This document shows, one piece after another, positions 1 to 13,395 of a stretch of DNA of 64,000 bases (the stretch's first letter is position 1; the number at the start of each line of letters is the position of its first letter). The notes under the pieces are model-generated. The model searched no databases and was not told the DNA's origin. It saw nothing but the letters and a program-made list of their open reading frames with translations. A program made the translations under genes and the position numbers. Location: assembly GCF_051106095.1 (NCBI RefSeq), contig NC_135787.1, forward strand, positions 174,181,001-174,245,000, written 5' to 3'. This stretch comes from Pogona vitticeps. Lineage: Eukaryota > Chordata > Lepidosauria > Squamata > Agamidae.

Positions 1-200
1 CCCAGTGTGGTGTAGCAGCGGACAGAGCAACGGACCAGGACTCTGGAATATAGGGTTCGATTCTCCGCTTGGCCATGGAAATTCACGGGGTGGGGGAGTA
101 GAATTGCTAAAGCCTTAAATATCGCACCTTGAAAGCCCTATTAGGGTCGTTATTAGTCGGTTTCGACTTGACAGCACAGAACACACGCGCACAAAGGTAT
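1..200 (+). repeat. Old tRNA-derived SINE (partial)
   Basis: A tRNA-like head with A-box-like (GTGGTGTAGCAGCGG) and B-box-like (GGGTTCGATTC) segments is followed by a body containing CCTATTAGGGTCGTTATTAGTCGG, as in tRNA-derived SINEs common in squamates. The left end touches the window edge. The family name is not certain. Confidence 0.6.
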
Positions 201-819
201 ACAGGGGCTACAGCCCACATTTCACCGAAACCGTTGCTCAATCCTATACACGTCTGATGCAAGCTAAGCTGAGATCTAGGTACGTGTGTAGGGCTGCCCC
301 TTTATCGCCGAGTGACGAATTTCCAGGAGGTGGTTGCATACCACAAAGAACATCGCAAAGAAAGATTGCTTGATATTGCTGTAATAATATTCCATGCTGT
401 GGAACGCACTTGCAAACATACATACTGTACATGAGAAACTTTAGTTGAGACTTAGTGCAGGTGCGGGGAACACAACTAATTCCAAGTAGACTTAGATAAG
501 ATCGAGGGGTATGGCTCTTCCTTCCTTTGAAAAGAAAGATTTGTCCATATTTCAGAAACTCGTCTCATTTCCAATGTGTTAATTCTGAAGTACAGTATGT
601 ATTGTGGTTTAAGAAAGAATTCTTATAATATCCTATCCCCCCCCCATCCTATTTCAGTGTCCTTAAAGAGATACAGCCCATTACGAAGCTCAGGAACACA
701 CACACACACACATCTCAGAGAGCAATCGTTGCGATACGGCGCCTTAAGAATATAGATCTCAGAAAATACAGTACAGTACTGTAATACGGTACATTATCCT
801 GCAGAATAGTGACCGACTG

Positions 820-1300
820 TCTCTTTAAGAGGCGGAGCCGGCGGCCTCGCTTGCATTTGCGGAACTCCCACGAAATGGAACGTTGCGCATCTTCGGGTTC
901 CATTCCTTTTCTCGCCGCGTTCCACTGCATGCCGAGCGCGTGGATAGAGCGCGTGGAGTTCTGCGGGCCGGGTCTCCCATCCGTTGGCTCTGGAGGGCCC
1001 TGCTTCGGTTCGATCTGTGGCTCTTCTTTCGCGGCTGTAACAACCAGGCCGCCTCCGAAAAACTGCAGATGAACGAGCCACTTTGTGCCGCAGCATCCGA
1101 CCAGGAAGCCCGTGCTTCGTAAACGTGAGCGAGGCGGCCTCCATCAAGGGAATACGGTGAAGTTGTTGCCCATCTGCAGACGTGACCGAAAGCAGGGCTT
1201 CTGGATCCAGCTTTCGCTTTTGGGTGATGGAAGAGCCCCTCCCTGGGCTGCCACCGCCTACCTCTCGTGGTCTTGGGATTTATTATGTACAAGCTGATTC
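820..1300 (+). promoter_or_regulatory. ADCK2: CpG-rich putative ADCK2 promoter
   Basis: GC-rich, CpG-dense stretch, strongest at about 825-1120, lying 150-600 bases upstream of the ADCK2 start. The surrounding DNA is AT-rich and CpG-poor. In human the divergent neighbour of ADCK2 is DENND2A, so the island could also serve a minus-strand transcript leaving the window. No TATA box was seen. The open frames across the island in several phases look like a by-product of high GC and are not called as genes. Confidence 0.5.
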
Positions 1301-1451
1301 AGAAGACTGGCATGCCGAAAGGGAAGGCGAGGGATTGATGTGATGCAATGCAACGTTCTTGGTACCATCCTTGTTGTTCCAGAGTTTTGTATTTCCCTGG
1401 CTTTTCCTCCTTTCCTCGGGCCATTGATGTCATTTTTCCCCCCCCACCACG

Positions 1452-4400
1452 ATGACAACTGGTTGTTTTTGCACTGCCCGGATAGTTCTTTCTAATATCA
1501 GAGTCCTGAGTGGGAGGAAGCCTTTGTGTTTCTTAAGGAATTCAGGTAGAAAGCCAGTCACAGTCTCCTCTAAGAATGTTGGAAGAGGGTTCCGGTGGAA
1601 CAGCGTTGCCAAGATTACTTTAGTGTGCTGGGGGGTTGGAGGATTGCCTCAGGATGGGAGCTGTGAAGCGGAGTCCAGCAAAGACGCCCAAAGAGGGGTG
1701 AATGTCCTTCTGAACAAAGCAGAGTTCCTCCACCATGTTGGGCTAGTTTTTTCTGTTATGATCCGTACCTGTGTCCTGTTGCTGAAATTTGGGCCTTTTC
1801 TTTTCTTTTACCCTTTCACTTACTTGTCCCCAACTTTTGCATCCCTCTGGGTCCATCTTCTGTTGCGAGTGACGGAATCCTCTGGTCCTACTTTCATCAA
1901 ACTGGGTCAGTGGGCCAGCACCAGGCGAGACCTATTTTCGGAAGAGTTCTGTGTCAAATTCTCCAAGCTTCACATCAAGGTGATTCCTCACCCTTGGGAT
2001 TACACGAAACGGTCTTTGGAGAAAGCATTTGGAGACGGCTGGGAGAAGGTCTTCACCTTGGAAAGCCGGGAGCCTGTTGGGGCTGGCTGCGTTGCCCAGG
2101 TTTATAAAGCTTACGTGGACATCTCTGCTCTTGGACAGTCGACACTGAAAGAACTTTCAAAGAACTCTGGGTTGGATTCTGCTTTGGAGGCCTGGCAAGT
2201 CTTTGGTCTTAAGGGACTCGTGAGGTGGCTGTGGCGGAGGAAGCATGATGATGCTTCAGCAATATATGGTGGCCATTGGTCTGTTTGCAAAAATAGTTTC
2301 TGTGGAGGCATTAATCCGAACTCAGGTTTTGGATATCCTAGCATACACTTATCTTCTCCCAAGAGGGATTGCCTTCTTCCAGTGGCCATTAAGGTATGTC
2401 TTGGTGGTAAACACAGGTGCACTCTGAGTAAGTTTTTGTTGGGCTCTGTACAGTTTTTGTTGGGCTCTGTACAGTTTGCTTCTGATTTAAGATGTATAGG
2501 TTTGGGCCATAAAATATTCAGAAACATCCCCTGAACAAACCTTATCGAATCAAATGGAAACTTCACAGTTGACAAGAAGTGTATTCTGAGTCCATCTGAG
2601 ATAACCCGGACCCCTTTCCCTCTTCTACAGGTTCTGCATCCTGGATTAGTTCGACAAGTACAAATGGATCTGTTTCTCATGAAGATTGGCAGTCGGTTGA
2701 TCGAGCTTTTCCCGGGGGTCAAGTGGCTTAGCCTAACAGAGATTGTGGAGGAGTTTGAGAAACTCATGATTCAGCAGGTGGCAAGAAATTTTTTTTAAGA
2801 GTATGGATTACAAGTCCCTGTTGCTTTGCACTTGTATTTTTATGAACTCCACTGAAACAAAGGCTTCAAAATTCTTTGCTCAAAGTCGCAGTTTGAAGTC
2901 TCAGTTTCATTGACTCACCTTAAATGTTACAGCACCTCTGACATAGTTGATCAATAGCCGTCGGAGGGAACTGCAATAAATGGTACAGAAATTGGACCAT
3001 GCTGTTTTGCTCTGTTCTCTTCCCAAATGATCAGTATTCTGTGCTACCCATGGGCTGTTAGGTTTGCCTCTCCTGGGATTTATTTAAAAAGATGTTTTGT
3101 GCTCAAGGAAACCGAGGTTCTCTCCTGAATCTACTGCTAGCTTGCAGGGGTGGGGTAGGACTGTTCTGACTACTTACTCAGGAAATTGGAATTGCTTAGC
3201 ATATATGATAGTCAACATTTGCATTGTGTTTTCAGTGCACATTGTCCTGTGGGAGCATTGACTGCAATTTCAAATGTAATACAGGCTGCAAATCCAATTG
3301 TAGCAAAGCCGAATTGTGTAGTTGCACCTTTAAATCTCATTGGTTTCAGTGGGAGTGAAGTCTAGCTAAATTAGTGTAAGCCTGGCCTTTTATCTGCTTA
3401 TATCAGTCTTGTAAAAAAAGTCAACATTGTTTTTGTTCCTGGGATGAACCCAGGTTCAGTAGATGAGTGAATGCCTCCAGAGAGAGGAAACGTCCAATGG
3501 GAAGGTGATCCTGTGTTTTTGGATCAAAGAAGGGTTAGTCTGGTTATTGATGAAGGACTCCACTGGTTGTTTCAGCTGGAGCAAAGGCTATGCAATCCTG
3601 GAATTATGCACCCTGTCAACTCCCTTTCCTGGTCTGTTTAGATTGACCTGCGCTATGAAGCAAGAAATCTGGAACACTTCCGTCTTAACTTTCAAGATGT
3701 GGATTATGTGAAGTTCCCCATTCCTCTCCACCCTTATGTGACAAGAAACATCCTAGTAGAAACATTTGAGGTTAGAGAACCTTGATCTGATATCTCCAAG
3801 CCTCGTGTATCAATTAAAGTACTGGACAAAAACCAATTGCTTGCCGTGCAGGGGTTACGGCAGCATACGATTTGGGATGAAAAAAAGACATGGGCAAACC
3901 TGTGCAGAACATTGTTGCTTTAGCTGCTAACATGCTTTTTCTGCAGGCTGTAGTTAGGGGAAGGCTACAAAGTCAAGCGATGGCTTGCTGCCAAGGATGA
4001 AGAAACATGTGGCTCTTCAGATGTTGGCAAACTGCAGTTCCAATCAACCCTAGCTAGCATAGGCAAAAGTGAGCATTATGGGAGAACCACATGTTCCTCT
4101 TGGTGAGCCTGAACAGCATTATAATGGGATCTTTGTGCCTGAAGGATGGTGTGTTGGCAGACCAGAATATTTTGGAGCATCATAATGGAAAAAGCTAGTG
4201 GCAGATCACAGACAGCATCTGATAATATTTGTTGCTGATGAATCAGTTATAGCTCTTTTCTCCTTGATGCACCTTAGTTCCCCTCCAAAGAGTATGAAAC
4301 AGAGAGGGAGAGAGGATATGAATGCCCTTCTTGATTAAGCTTTGTCTCTCTTTAAGGAAAGCAAGCCCATGTCCCAGTATTTGCATACAGAGACCACAAT

Positions 4401-7400
4401 GGAGCTGCAACGAAAATTAGCCAAGATGGGTATAGACATGATCCTCAAGATGGTAAGAGGACCTTTGCGGCTTTTTTTTCTGACAGCTTGGGCTTAACCA
4501 TTTTTTACCTTCAAGTGGGGAACCTTTGGCTCTCCAGACATTTTAGTCTACAGCTCACCATTCTCCATGACCTGGGATTTCTGGGTGACTATGTTCCTAC
4601 GAATGAAATCTGAGATATTTCACTTGCAGAGCAAATATCCTACCGGTGGGCAATGCCCCTTCTCTTTCTTAATGTGAGGAGGGGAAAGGCTGTGAAAGAC
4701 TGAAAATAAAATAGTTGAGTGTCGAAAACGTAGAGGTACAGTACCTTGGAAAATAATAATAATCTTAGAACTGCAGGGCTGGTAGGAACTCTATGGATCA
4801 TCAAGTCCAGTTCCTTTCAAAAAGACACAGTGGGGAATTTGAACTCCCAGCAAGACCTAAGCTGCTGAGTTATCCAGCAGTTTGATGTCAGATCAGAATA
4901 GAGATGATCTGGAGCAGGTTCCTTAAGATGAAGAAATATGCAACAAAAACTCATATTTGGCTCTGAAAAATATAAATTGCACACTGCTGTATATTCTCAG
5001 TTCTATGGTATAATATAGGATCATTGATTTTAATTCAGGTACTTATAAAAAGTGAAGTGGAAGGAGCAGAGCATATAGGCTGAAGAATCTTGGGAACTTG
5101 TTTGAATGCGGTACATCATTGTTTAGATCTGCTTCCAGTGGGAGAGTCAAATAAGAGTATGAAAAGCTGGGATCTTGCATTTCTTTTATGCTGTGATTTT
5201 TCAATCCATCAGGTATTTGTGGATAACTTTGTCCATGCTGATCTGCACCCTGGGAATATCTTGGTTCAGGGAGCAGAGTGCTTCAATGACTACCACGAGG
5301 ATCGAGCTGTTATGGTGGATCTTTTGGACACACTTGTTCTGGAGGTGGCGCCTTCTCCCTCCCCGCTCCGGCTGGTGCTTCTGGATGCAGGAATTGTAGC
5401 AGAACTGCAGAATGTTGACCTTGAGAACTTCAAAGCAGTCTTCACTGCTGTGGTGTTAGGGCAGGTGAGACCTGATGTGGGGGACAAGGGGGGGGACCTG
5501 CACGTTTTGGAGGCTGATGGCGTATGTGCCCGTGATATCATCATAATTATTCTGAGACCCCTGGTCTTCCTCAATTTTTTTTTTACTTGTTACATTTTTA
5601 GCTGCCTCTTCCTGAATGAATTCATGGTGGCTTAAGAAGGTGGTCCGTTCCCTCTTTTATCATCATACCAATGCCGTGAAGTCTTAGACTGAGAGAGGGA
5701 GCACAAGCATGTCTGGCCCATGTGGGCATTTGAACATCAGTCTGTCCAGGGTTTGTTTTAGACTTCCTTCTCTCTTTAGTTTGAAACAAACAAACAAACC
5801 CAGAAAGGAAACTGTGGTTGCATTTGGATGACCTAGTAAGCAAATAACAAGAGCTAAGATCCATGATTGTTTTGGGCATTGATTCTCAACCTAATGTGGT
5901 CTATTCCTCTATAGCAGGATTTATGTGTGATCTCGAAAAACCTGAAATCCTGTTGTGCATCTCCATGTGTGCCTGCAGTGAGAAATTGCTGCATATATGC
6001 AATGTGACAAAGCCGTGTATGTCCCCAATTGCCAAATGAAACCTTTAGTTAGTGGCACTTTGCCACTGCTGATGACATCGTTTCTGATGCACATATGATG
6101 AACCCGGACAAGATGGAGGTACTGAGGGTGGGCGCTCCCACAGTTGTGGATTTGGGAAGCTCCCTCTCTTTTGGAGGGGTGACTCTGCCCGCCAGGGATG
6201 GGGTGTGCAGCTTGGGGATCCATTTGGACCCGGTGCTTACTATGGAATTCCAGGTAGCGTCGGTGGTCCGTACTGCCTTTTTTCATCTTGGGCGGATAGC
6301 CCAGCTGCGGTCCTACCTTGATGTCGGGGCGCTCACCACCTTGGTGCATGCGCTCGTAATCTCAAGATTAGACTACTGTAATGCACTCTACGTGGGGCTA
6401 CCTTTGAGGCTGCTGCGTAAACTACAGGTGGTGCAGAATGCGGCGGCCAGATTACTTAGTGGAGTGAGAAAATTCCAACATATCTCACCCACTCTGGCCG
6501 CATTGCATTGGCTGCCCATCCAATTCCGCATCGACTTCAAAGTGATGATGCTCACGTACAAAGCCCTAAATGGTTTAGGGCCTCGATACTTGGCGGAACG
6601 CCTACTCCCACCAAGATCTACCTGTGTCACTCGTGCGAGCCAGGAGGTGAGGCTGAGGAGCCTAACGCCGAGAGAGGCCCGGAAGGAAAAGACAAGAAAT
6701 CGGGCCTTCTCGGCGGTGGCTCCTCGCCTCTGGAACAACTTACCTCCTGAGATTCGCGTGCCCCCCTCACTGGGTATCTTTAAGAATCAATTAAAAACAT
6801 GGCTGTTTCGGCAGGCCTTCCCATCAGATAATCCCTGATGCCCCTTAACACCTTTTTTCCTCTCTTATTGTTCCTCCCACCTTGTGTAATGTCTTACCAT
6901 TTAATAATTGTTTTATATATTAATTTTATTGTATTATTTATGTTGCTAGCCACCTAGAGTGGTCCTGACCCGACCAGATAGGCGGGATATATAGTTTTGT
7001 TTGGAAGACAGAAAAAAGCATTTATATTTCTTTCTTATTATGGTGTTTACTGCATTATCTTTTAACGTGTAGTAAGTACACCTGTGATATTTGTTCCTGC
7101 CTCTGAATTATGTTTTAATTTTATACAAATCAAGGTTTGGAATATCCTCCTTCCTCCTCATCCCCAAATTACAAAGGCTTTTGCTTGTTTTTAGTTGATC
7201 AATTTCAGATTCCTAGTAAAATTGTTTTGGAGGAGGCAAAGACACAAGACTTTTGAAGCAAGGACATAAAGACTTTTATTTTCATCATAAGGGACTATGG
7301 TTCAAAAAAAGTCTGAAGACATTGGTTTTGTTGCTTCTGTAGCAAACAGTTTGTACACAACAAACCAGGGGTCTTGGCTCTCTTGGGTTGTTGTGTTAAG

Positions 7401-10102
7401 CAAACGAAGCAATTGTGCATGCATCAGCATTAGCCACGGTTAATTCCAACCAGAATCCTCCTCTTAGCTAGAGTTTGCAGTAAAAGTTTTGAAAGAGGTT
7501 TGCTGACCCTGGTTTGACATTAACCATTGTTGCTGTTGGGATAGATTTAACAATAAATGTATATCGAGGCAAATAAGGGACATGTAAGGAGAGTTTGTGA
7601 GAGGAAGTTTTAGGCCAACTCTCAATCTCTGCACCAAAGTTAAGAAATCAGGAGTGCTGTGTCTAAGGTTCTGCTTCATTGTTCTATTCTGTGGTTTGCT
7701 CTCTTGGCTTTATGAGTGTTAGGCCATTGATCTGAATAAATGATATATGATTCCCAGTGTTCCTCTCCACTGGCTCTGTTGGCCAGGGTTGGTAAGAGTT
7801 GCAGTCTGACAATAGTTGGAGAGCTGTGCTTTGTCCAGCATGGCTTAGATGGAAACAAGTGAGTAGGAACAAGGTGGTGATGAAAAATGATTCTTGAAAG
7901 TGGTGTTTCTGGAAAGTTTGGATCTGACTTGGCTGAGAGAAAACAACCACCTTGACTTTTTCCACAGGGGGAGAGAGTGGCAGAGTTAATCCTTCATCAC
8001 TCCAGAGCTAACCAGTGCAAGGATGTAGAGAGATTCAAAGCTGATATGGCTGAGCTGGTGACAAAGGCTAGGAGCAACACTATAGCGTTGGGAAAGGTCA
8101 GTTCTTTGATTCAAAGCATGTCTTTCTGAAAAGTTGTATGCATTATCTAGTGTGCAAGACCAGCACTATGACCCAGAATAAGTGCATCAACTTAGATACT
8201 CATTTCTGTGTATCTCAGTATCGGGTAGGCAAGAAGATACTTCAAATGTAAACAAGGTTCAGTGCATCTAGATGCAACCCCCCCCCCCCCGCAGGCAATT
8301 AAAATCATAAGGACCATTAATCAATTAAAATCAGTGCTGTCTGTGGAGAAGAACTGGGGGTGGGAAAAGCTGCTTATCCAGGGAACACTATAAATCTGCA
8401 AACTCGGGAGGAGAAAGCTCTGGCCTGTGTTTCCCATTTGGACCCTAGTTTCCTGCTCTTACCTCTGTCTTGTATTTAAAGATAAGAAACTACAGTATTT
8501 AAAGCTTGGGAAATTCTCACAAGGAAGTATGCCCTCTGCAGCCTGGATGGGGTTGCACTGGTGCTTACTCCTGAGAAGATATGCATATATTTGAAATCTG
8601 TTGAGCATAGCTGATGGGGAAATATCCAAATTGCTAAGAGTAACATCTGGCACCACCCCCCAGGCACTTGTTCCCATCCATTGTCGTGGTGTGGCTTCCA
8701 TGGACCTTTAGAGGTCAGACCAAAAAAAAGTTCCTCACCTCTGCTACATGTAAGGGAAAAGTGTGGAAATTACTTTGTGGAAATTCTACTCAGGTTTCTG
8801 ACTCCCCCACTTACATGCATACACACACGTTCTGATGCCTTTTTTGTTTTGAATTTTTGTGGGGTTTTTTGCATGTGAAGCCACGTGGTGAAATAAATGA
8901 CTGTGTTTAACTCTTTGTATTTCAGTTCCAAGTTGCGAGCCTACTGTCCAGTGCTTTCCAGTTACTGATGGCCCATCAGGTAACATTATCTTTATATGTT
9001 CTAGTTCTTATTCACATGTGTATGGGGCTTTGTCACTAGGATGTACAGCTGATGCCGAATGCGGAATGTGGAGAATTGCAGTTTTGTATTTGCAAATACC
9101 AAATCCAAAGGTTCTTGAAAGCACTTGAGGTGGCTCCTATTTTGCATAGAAATCATATGATAAAACAGCAAGTTTAACTCTGGATCTCAAGCTCCCCCAT
9201 CTTCCCCTGCAATGGACATAGCCTGATGTACATACACACTGTCTCTGAATCCTGTACAGCTAAAGGACCATTGGGGTTTTCAGCCTGAAAGCCTGTAGGA
9301 CTTAAAAGACAAGGTGGGGGGTGTATGTGAGCCATGAACTCAAGGTTCCCCCATTTGTCAGAACTGAAGATAAAAAAAATACTGTTTAACTGCATTCAGT
9401 TCAATGGTTTACAATACCTATGCAGATCTTTGCCCTGGACACAAGCAAAGGTCTGCAGAAGTTTCTGGGTTGGGATGATGAGGGGTGAGGTGTGTCTTAC
9501 CTGCATGTGTACAATGAGCTCTACATGCAGTCAGGAAAAATGCCTGAAAGGCACTTTAGTCTCCAGTGGTGTCACTGAAGCTTATGCACATACTTTAGAG
9601 AATTGAGGACCGAAGGCTTGTTCTTTTGAGTGAAAGTGGAAATGCTTAGGATGCTACAATCTGTTCTCAGTGCAGATTTTGTATCACCGTAGCACTTTCC
9701 CTACTGATGAAAACCACAGGAAATTGTTCAGCTGAAGAACAAAAGCTTGCCTCTGTTCCTTTAAATTCTCTAGCAAAATTGCCTTTCTTTCTGCAGAATA
9801 ACACGGGCTTGATTATTGCTAATGTTCAGAACATTAGAGTCAACACTATGCATTCTTAAAGATGTTTTCTACTTCTAAATGATTTTGAATGTTTTTTCCC
9901 TACTAGCACGGTGGAATCCTTTTACCTATTTGGCAACTTTTTTTTGTTTCAGGTAAAACTGGAGAGCAACTTTGCCTCGGTTGTCTTTGCCATTATGGTT
10001 TTGGAAGGCCTTGGTCGCTCCCTGGATCCTGAGCTAGATATTCTGAAAGCAGCTAAACCTCTTCTCATCAAACCTCCAGGTTTTCCTCTATGGAAGGAAT
10101 AG
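1452..10102 (+). CDS. ADCK2: ADCK2, aarF domain-containing (UbiB family) kinase 2; 8 coding exons
   Basis: Coding exons 1452-2393, 2631-2777, 3642-3770, 4357-4452, 5213-5464, 7968-8096, 8926-8979 and 9953-10102. Every junction is phase 0 with GT-AG sites. Together they give 632 residues; human ADCK2 has 626. The N-terminus is Arg/Lys-rich and free of acidic residues, as in a mitochondrial presequence. A hydrophobic segment follows at about 97-135. UbiB signatures: KLGQ at 150-153, a Gly/Ala loop GAGCVAQV at 210-217, the nucleotide-binding Lys in VAIK at 314, catalytic loop HADLHPGN at 446-453, and DAG (replacing DFG) at 496-498. The family consists of atypical kinases/ATPases of the inner mitochondrial membrane linked to coenzyme Q and lipid metabolism; that role is from family knowledge. 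The start at 1452 has A at -3 and fits the length of homologues. All key residues are present, so the gene looks functional. Confidence 0.95.
2431..2472 (+). repeat. 21-bp unit tandemly duplicated
   Basis: A 21-bp unit ending in GGGCTCTGTAC occurs twice head to tail, about 40 bases after the donor of ADCK2 exon 1. The two copies are identical, so it is probably a recent slippage duplication. Confidence 0.8.
4745..4885 (-). repeat. tRNA-derived SINE with CR1-like tail (fragment)
   Basis: The plus strand reads ATCATCAAGTCCAG (the reverse of a CR1/SINE tail), then GGGGAATTTGAACTCCCAGC and GCTGAGTTATCCAGC (the reverse of a tRNA-like head). The same arrangement recurs at about 61625-61765 and in part near 36290-36400. 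It lies in intron 4 of ADCK2. Confidence 0.55.
6085..7003 (+). mobile_element. L2-type LINE, 5'-truncated 3' part with C-terminal RT region
   Basis: An uninterrupted frame (6095-6838, about 247 residues) contains NPDKMEVLRVG, SRLDYCNALYVGLP, VQNAAARLL, LHWLPIQFRIDFK, TYKALNGL and PRLWNNLP. These are hallmarks of the region after the reverse transcriptase palm in L2 elements. The tail AGCCACCTAGAGTGG...GGCGGGATATA matches the usual L2 3' end. It sits in sense in intron 5 of ADCK2 and is 5'-truncated. The still-open frame suggests moderate youth. A CR1-related clade is the main alternative. Confidence 0.85.
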
Positions 10103-10968
10103 TCAGCGGCACAGCCAGCTTTGAGATGGTGGTGATAGGCAAGAGCCAGAGCTTGAAAAAAATAGTTTTTTTGGTCCAAAAAAATTATTTTTTAGCACCC
10201 CCAGCGGGCAGACTGGCTAGGAGGACAGTCTTGGGAAACCGTGCTCTGCAAAAACCTTATGGTCTGATTTGAAGCCCCTGGTTCTTTGGCTGCTTCCCCG
10301 CCCCCCTGCCCCATCTTCTCTTTTTGCCTGGCAGTCTTGCAGTATGACTGGGACAACAAAACATCACCACTCCTGTAAAAGGAAGCTCCACTGCTGGCCT
10401 AGCAAGGTTGCAGGAATGTCTGTTCCATTGGAAGTATTTCTTCAAATATCAAAGTGGTAGCAAACTGAATGAATCGGATGTTTCCTTTTGGAGAGAGCTT
10501 GGACAAAGTGGCCTCCAGGGTGATGGGAAGCCTGCCTAGTTACCCTTCAGGGTTTTCATTGTTTCCGGCCCATCTCAAAGTCAACAGCCAATGTGTTCGA
10601 CTTACCAGTCCGACTCTCACACTTGGATAAATACTTCAAATTAAAGTATCACTCCATCATACTGTGTCCTACTCACACTATGTGGAGGTCATCAGTTTCC
10701 TTCCTCACTCCCACGGTGTGAAGCCCTGGACCTGCACCCTGTGGTCCCGCTGTAATAGTATTGATGTCAGTAGTTGCAGAAACTGCCATTGTGTCGCCTG
10801 CTGTTGTGGCTTCCAATCATTACATCCAAAAACTGAGGACGTCTTTATGTCAAGACAGGCAGTGTCCAAATGCTAAAGGTCTTTCCATTTGGATCCTGAA
10901 GTTGAGGGAATGCTGTTCTCCTGAACTTCAGAGTAATGTCTTCAGCACCAAAGGAATGTCTACCAGTA

Positions 10969-11241
10969 CAGTGGACCCTCTACTTACAGAATTAATCTGT
11001 ACTGGAACGGTGGCTGCAGGTCGAAAAGTCTGTAGGTCGAGTCTCCATTGACCTACAATGCATTGAAAACTGATTAATCCATAACTGGCTGTTTTTATTC
11101 CATTTTTGTTCCATTTTGGGATTTTTTTCTGGTCTGTAAGTTGATTCTCCGGCTGCAAGTCAAACCTAAATTTTGCAGCCAGAAAAGTCTGTAACTCAAA
11201 AAGTCTGTAAGTCGAGCCGCATGTAAGTCGAGGGTCCACTG
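10969..11241. mobile_element. Mariner/Tigger-type MITE, complete
   Basis: Terminal inverted repeats CAGTGGACCCTCTACTTAC (left) and GTAAGTCGAGGGTCCACTG (right), flanked by TA on both sides (10967-10968 and 11242-11243). About 273 bp with no coding capacity. The TA target duplication is typical of Tc1/mariner and pogo elements. Confidence 0.85.
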
Positions 11242-11773
11242 TAATCTATTCTTATATAACTGAGGATTATCATACTTAAAGTGTTGTGATTCCTAAGAAA
11301 TTGTTTGTGGAAAGATGACACAATCACTGGAATCAACAAAGATATCTCATACGTACTGTATCAGTCTCAAGGAACTCACACTGGTTTACAGTGACAGCGC
11401 TTTTGCTGCTCCTTAAAAAAAAAACTTAAGGACAAGGAGAACTTCTCTATCAAACCTACATTTCCATAATGAAAGCCAATATTCAATATAGCTGGAGTGC
11501 ATTATAAGAAAATCAACTGAAACAAACCATTGACGTGTTTTTGGAGTTCTCCAAAATGAGAAGCTGTGGCTACTGTTAAACTATTATTGGTGACCAAAAT
11601 ATTTGTTTTTATAAACCAATATGTGTACTTCTAAATATAACTTATTGTTGGGGAAAACTGGATTTATTAGTAAATGATTTTAAATGGTTCATACATTGTT
11701 TTTCACAATTAATTGCTTCAAAATGAATGTAGTGTACAGACATCCCATTCTCACATTACTATGGGTATGAGCA

Positions 11774-11779
11774 AATAAA
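11774..11779 (+). terminator. ADCK2: Candidate poly(A) signal AATAAA for ADCK2
   Basis: First canonical AATAAA in the plus strand downstream of the ADCK2 stop. Another AATAAA lies about 60 bases further on. Assignment is by position only. Confidence 0.35.
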
Positions 11780-12345
11780 AGTTATGGCCAGTATTTATGG
11801 ATGTATTTAATTATCCACCCCACCTTTCTCATGAAATAAACTCATGAGGACTTATAAGATAACCGTACAGATACAATGAAAATGAATATAAATATGAAGA
11901 AATGAAATGAAGAAAAGTGTAAATTATTAAAGCACACTATACAACACACACAAAAAGAAAATGCAACAGCCTTGCAGTTAGAAGCCCCTGCTTCAGGAAG
12001 TGAAGTCAGTTGCCACGGACCGGCCAGAATAAAAATGTATTTTTCTATTAGCAAAACTCAGTAGCTTCCCTTGAGTTCCAGAGTTTGGGAACAGCCACAA
12101 AGAAAGTCCAGTAGAGCTGCTCTCCCATGTGCTAATATGGTAGATACATGAAAACAAGTAAATGTATATATCTCATGTCTGCAAGACTGGCACTTGTGGT
12201 GGCTTATATAATAACATTATTTAACAGAACAGAATAAGAGCAGATGCAAGCAGTTGAAACTAGAGCTGGGCACAAACTGCTGGATTGGCATTTACCAGTC
12301 CAACAGCTGATCTGCGGTTCAGCACCCCATCCCTCCTAGCAGATA

Positions 12346-12620
12346 CTGTGTTTCCCCGAAAATAAGACAGGGTCTTATATTAATTTTTGCTCCAAAAATG
12401 AATTAGGGCTTATTTTCAGGGGATTTTTATTTTTATGTACAACAATCTACATTTATTCAAATACAGTCATGTCATCTTCTTCTGGTTGCTGCACAATGGT
12501 GGAGGTTGGGTTTTCACTTAACTGGGGCTTATTTTTGGGGTAGGGCTTATATTATGAGCATCCTGAAAAATCATACTAGGGCTTATTTTTAGGTTAGGTC
12601 CTATTTTCAGGGAAACAGGG
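12346..12620. mobile_element. TA-flanked MITE with 'TTTCCCCGAAAATAAGAC' termini
   Basis: Inverted termini around TTTCCCCGAAAATAAGAC and GTCCTATTTTCAGGGAAAC. A second copy is at 45226-45470, and there both flanks are TA. Here the left flank is TA and the right is TT. Internal stretches such as GGGCTTATTTT recur in inverted order. The length and TA flank point to a Tc1/mariner-like non-autonomous family. Confidence 0.7.
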
Positions 12621-13395
12621 TTCCTACTTAGATGCAATGCTCTTACATATTAAGGACTGATGAGATGGTGCATTCCCAATCACCTCTGCATCTGTTTTGG
12701 GGTGTGACCTTGAACATCTCTGATGAAAGTCAATACATGTGGGCTCAGATGGTGGTCCATTACTGAGTGATAAATGGACATTGCAAATTGGACTGATGCA
12801 TTCAAAGTGGACCTATGGAATGGATCTCTAACATAAATGTTAGCAAAGATATATGGGAGGATAGAGAGGGGTTAAATATGCTTCCATTTTTCATTCTAGA
12901 GAAGAGCAATTAGGACAAATCTAGGTACCAAAGGATATCCAGAGTTTCAGAAATTAATGGAACAACTGGGTTGTGCTATTTTGCCTAACCAGTGGAAGGT
13001 AGGACTTGCTATGCTTTTCAAGAATACCTGCCACTGTCTTCCAAATGTGTAGTTAGAAATGATGAAAGACTAAGCAGCCTTTCACATATTTCACTTAAAG
13101 ATTTCCCCAGCTCCAGCAGGATAGCTGTTGCAACTGAGCCCACACCACAGCAAAAACAGCTTTGCGCCAGGGAGGCTGCTAGAGTTTGGGAGTGGGGAAA
13201 CAGTTATACAATCACCTTTCCTCTCTCTGTTTATGCAATAGGATACTAGTCACTGACATGCTCAAGCTGATGCTGTACCTTGCTGTGTTTTCTAATTTTG
13301 CTCGCTCTATCAGATTATAAATTGGATCTTTTTTCTGTCTTTAGTTTGCTGCTCCCCTCCTTCCTTTCTGAAATAGGAAGCTTCTCTTTTGAAAG

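Larger units (their letters stand above)
10103..11800 (+). other. ADCK2: Putative ADCK2 3'UTR
   Basis: Sequence after the stop at 10100-10102 with no other credible coding frame. The first AATAAA on this strand lies at 11774-11779, which would give a UTR of about 1.7 kb. A mariner-type MITE (10969-11241) lies within it. The poly(A) choice is an inference, because no clear GU-rich element follows. Confidence 0.4.

Noticed and set aside
825-1292. Several overlapping ORFs across the CpG-rich region
   Set aside because: High GC lowers stop frequency. They overlap in several frames on both strands, and none shows a recognisable domain or continues by splicing.
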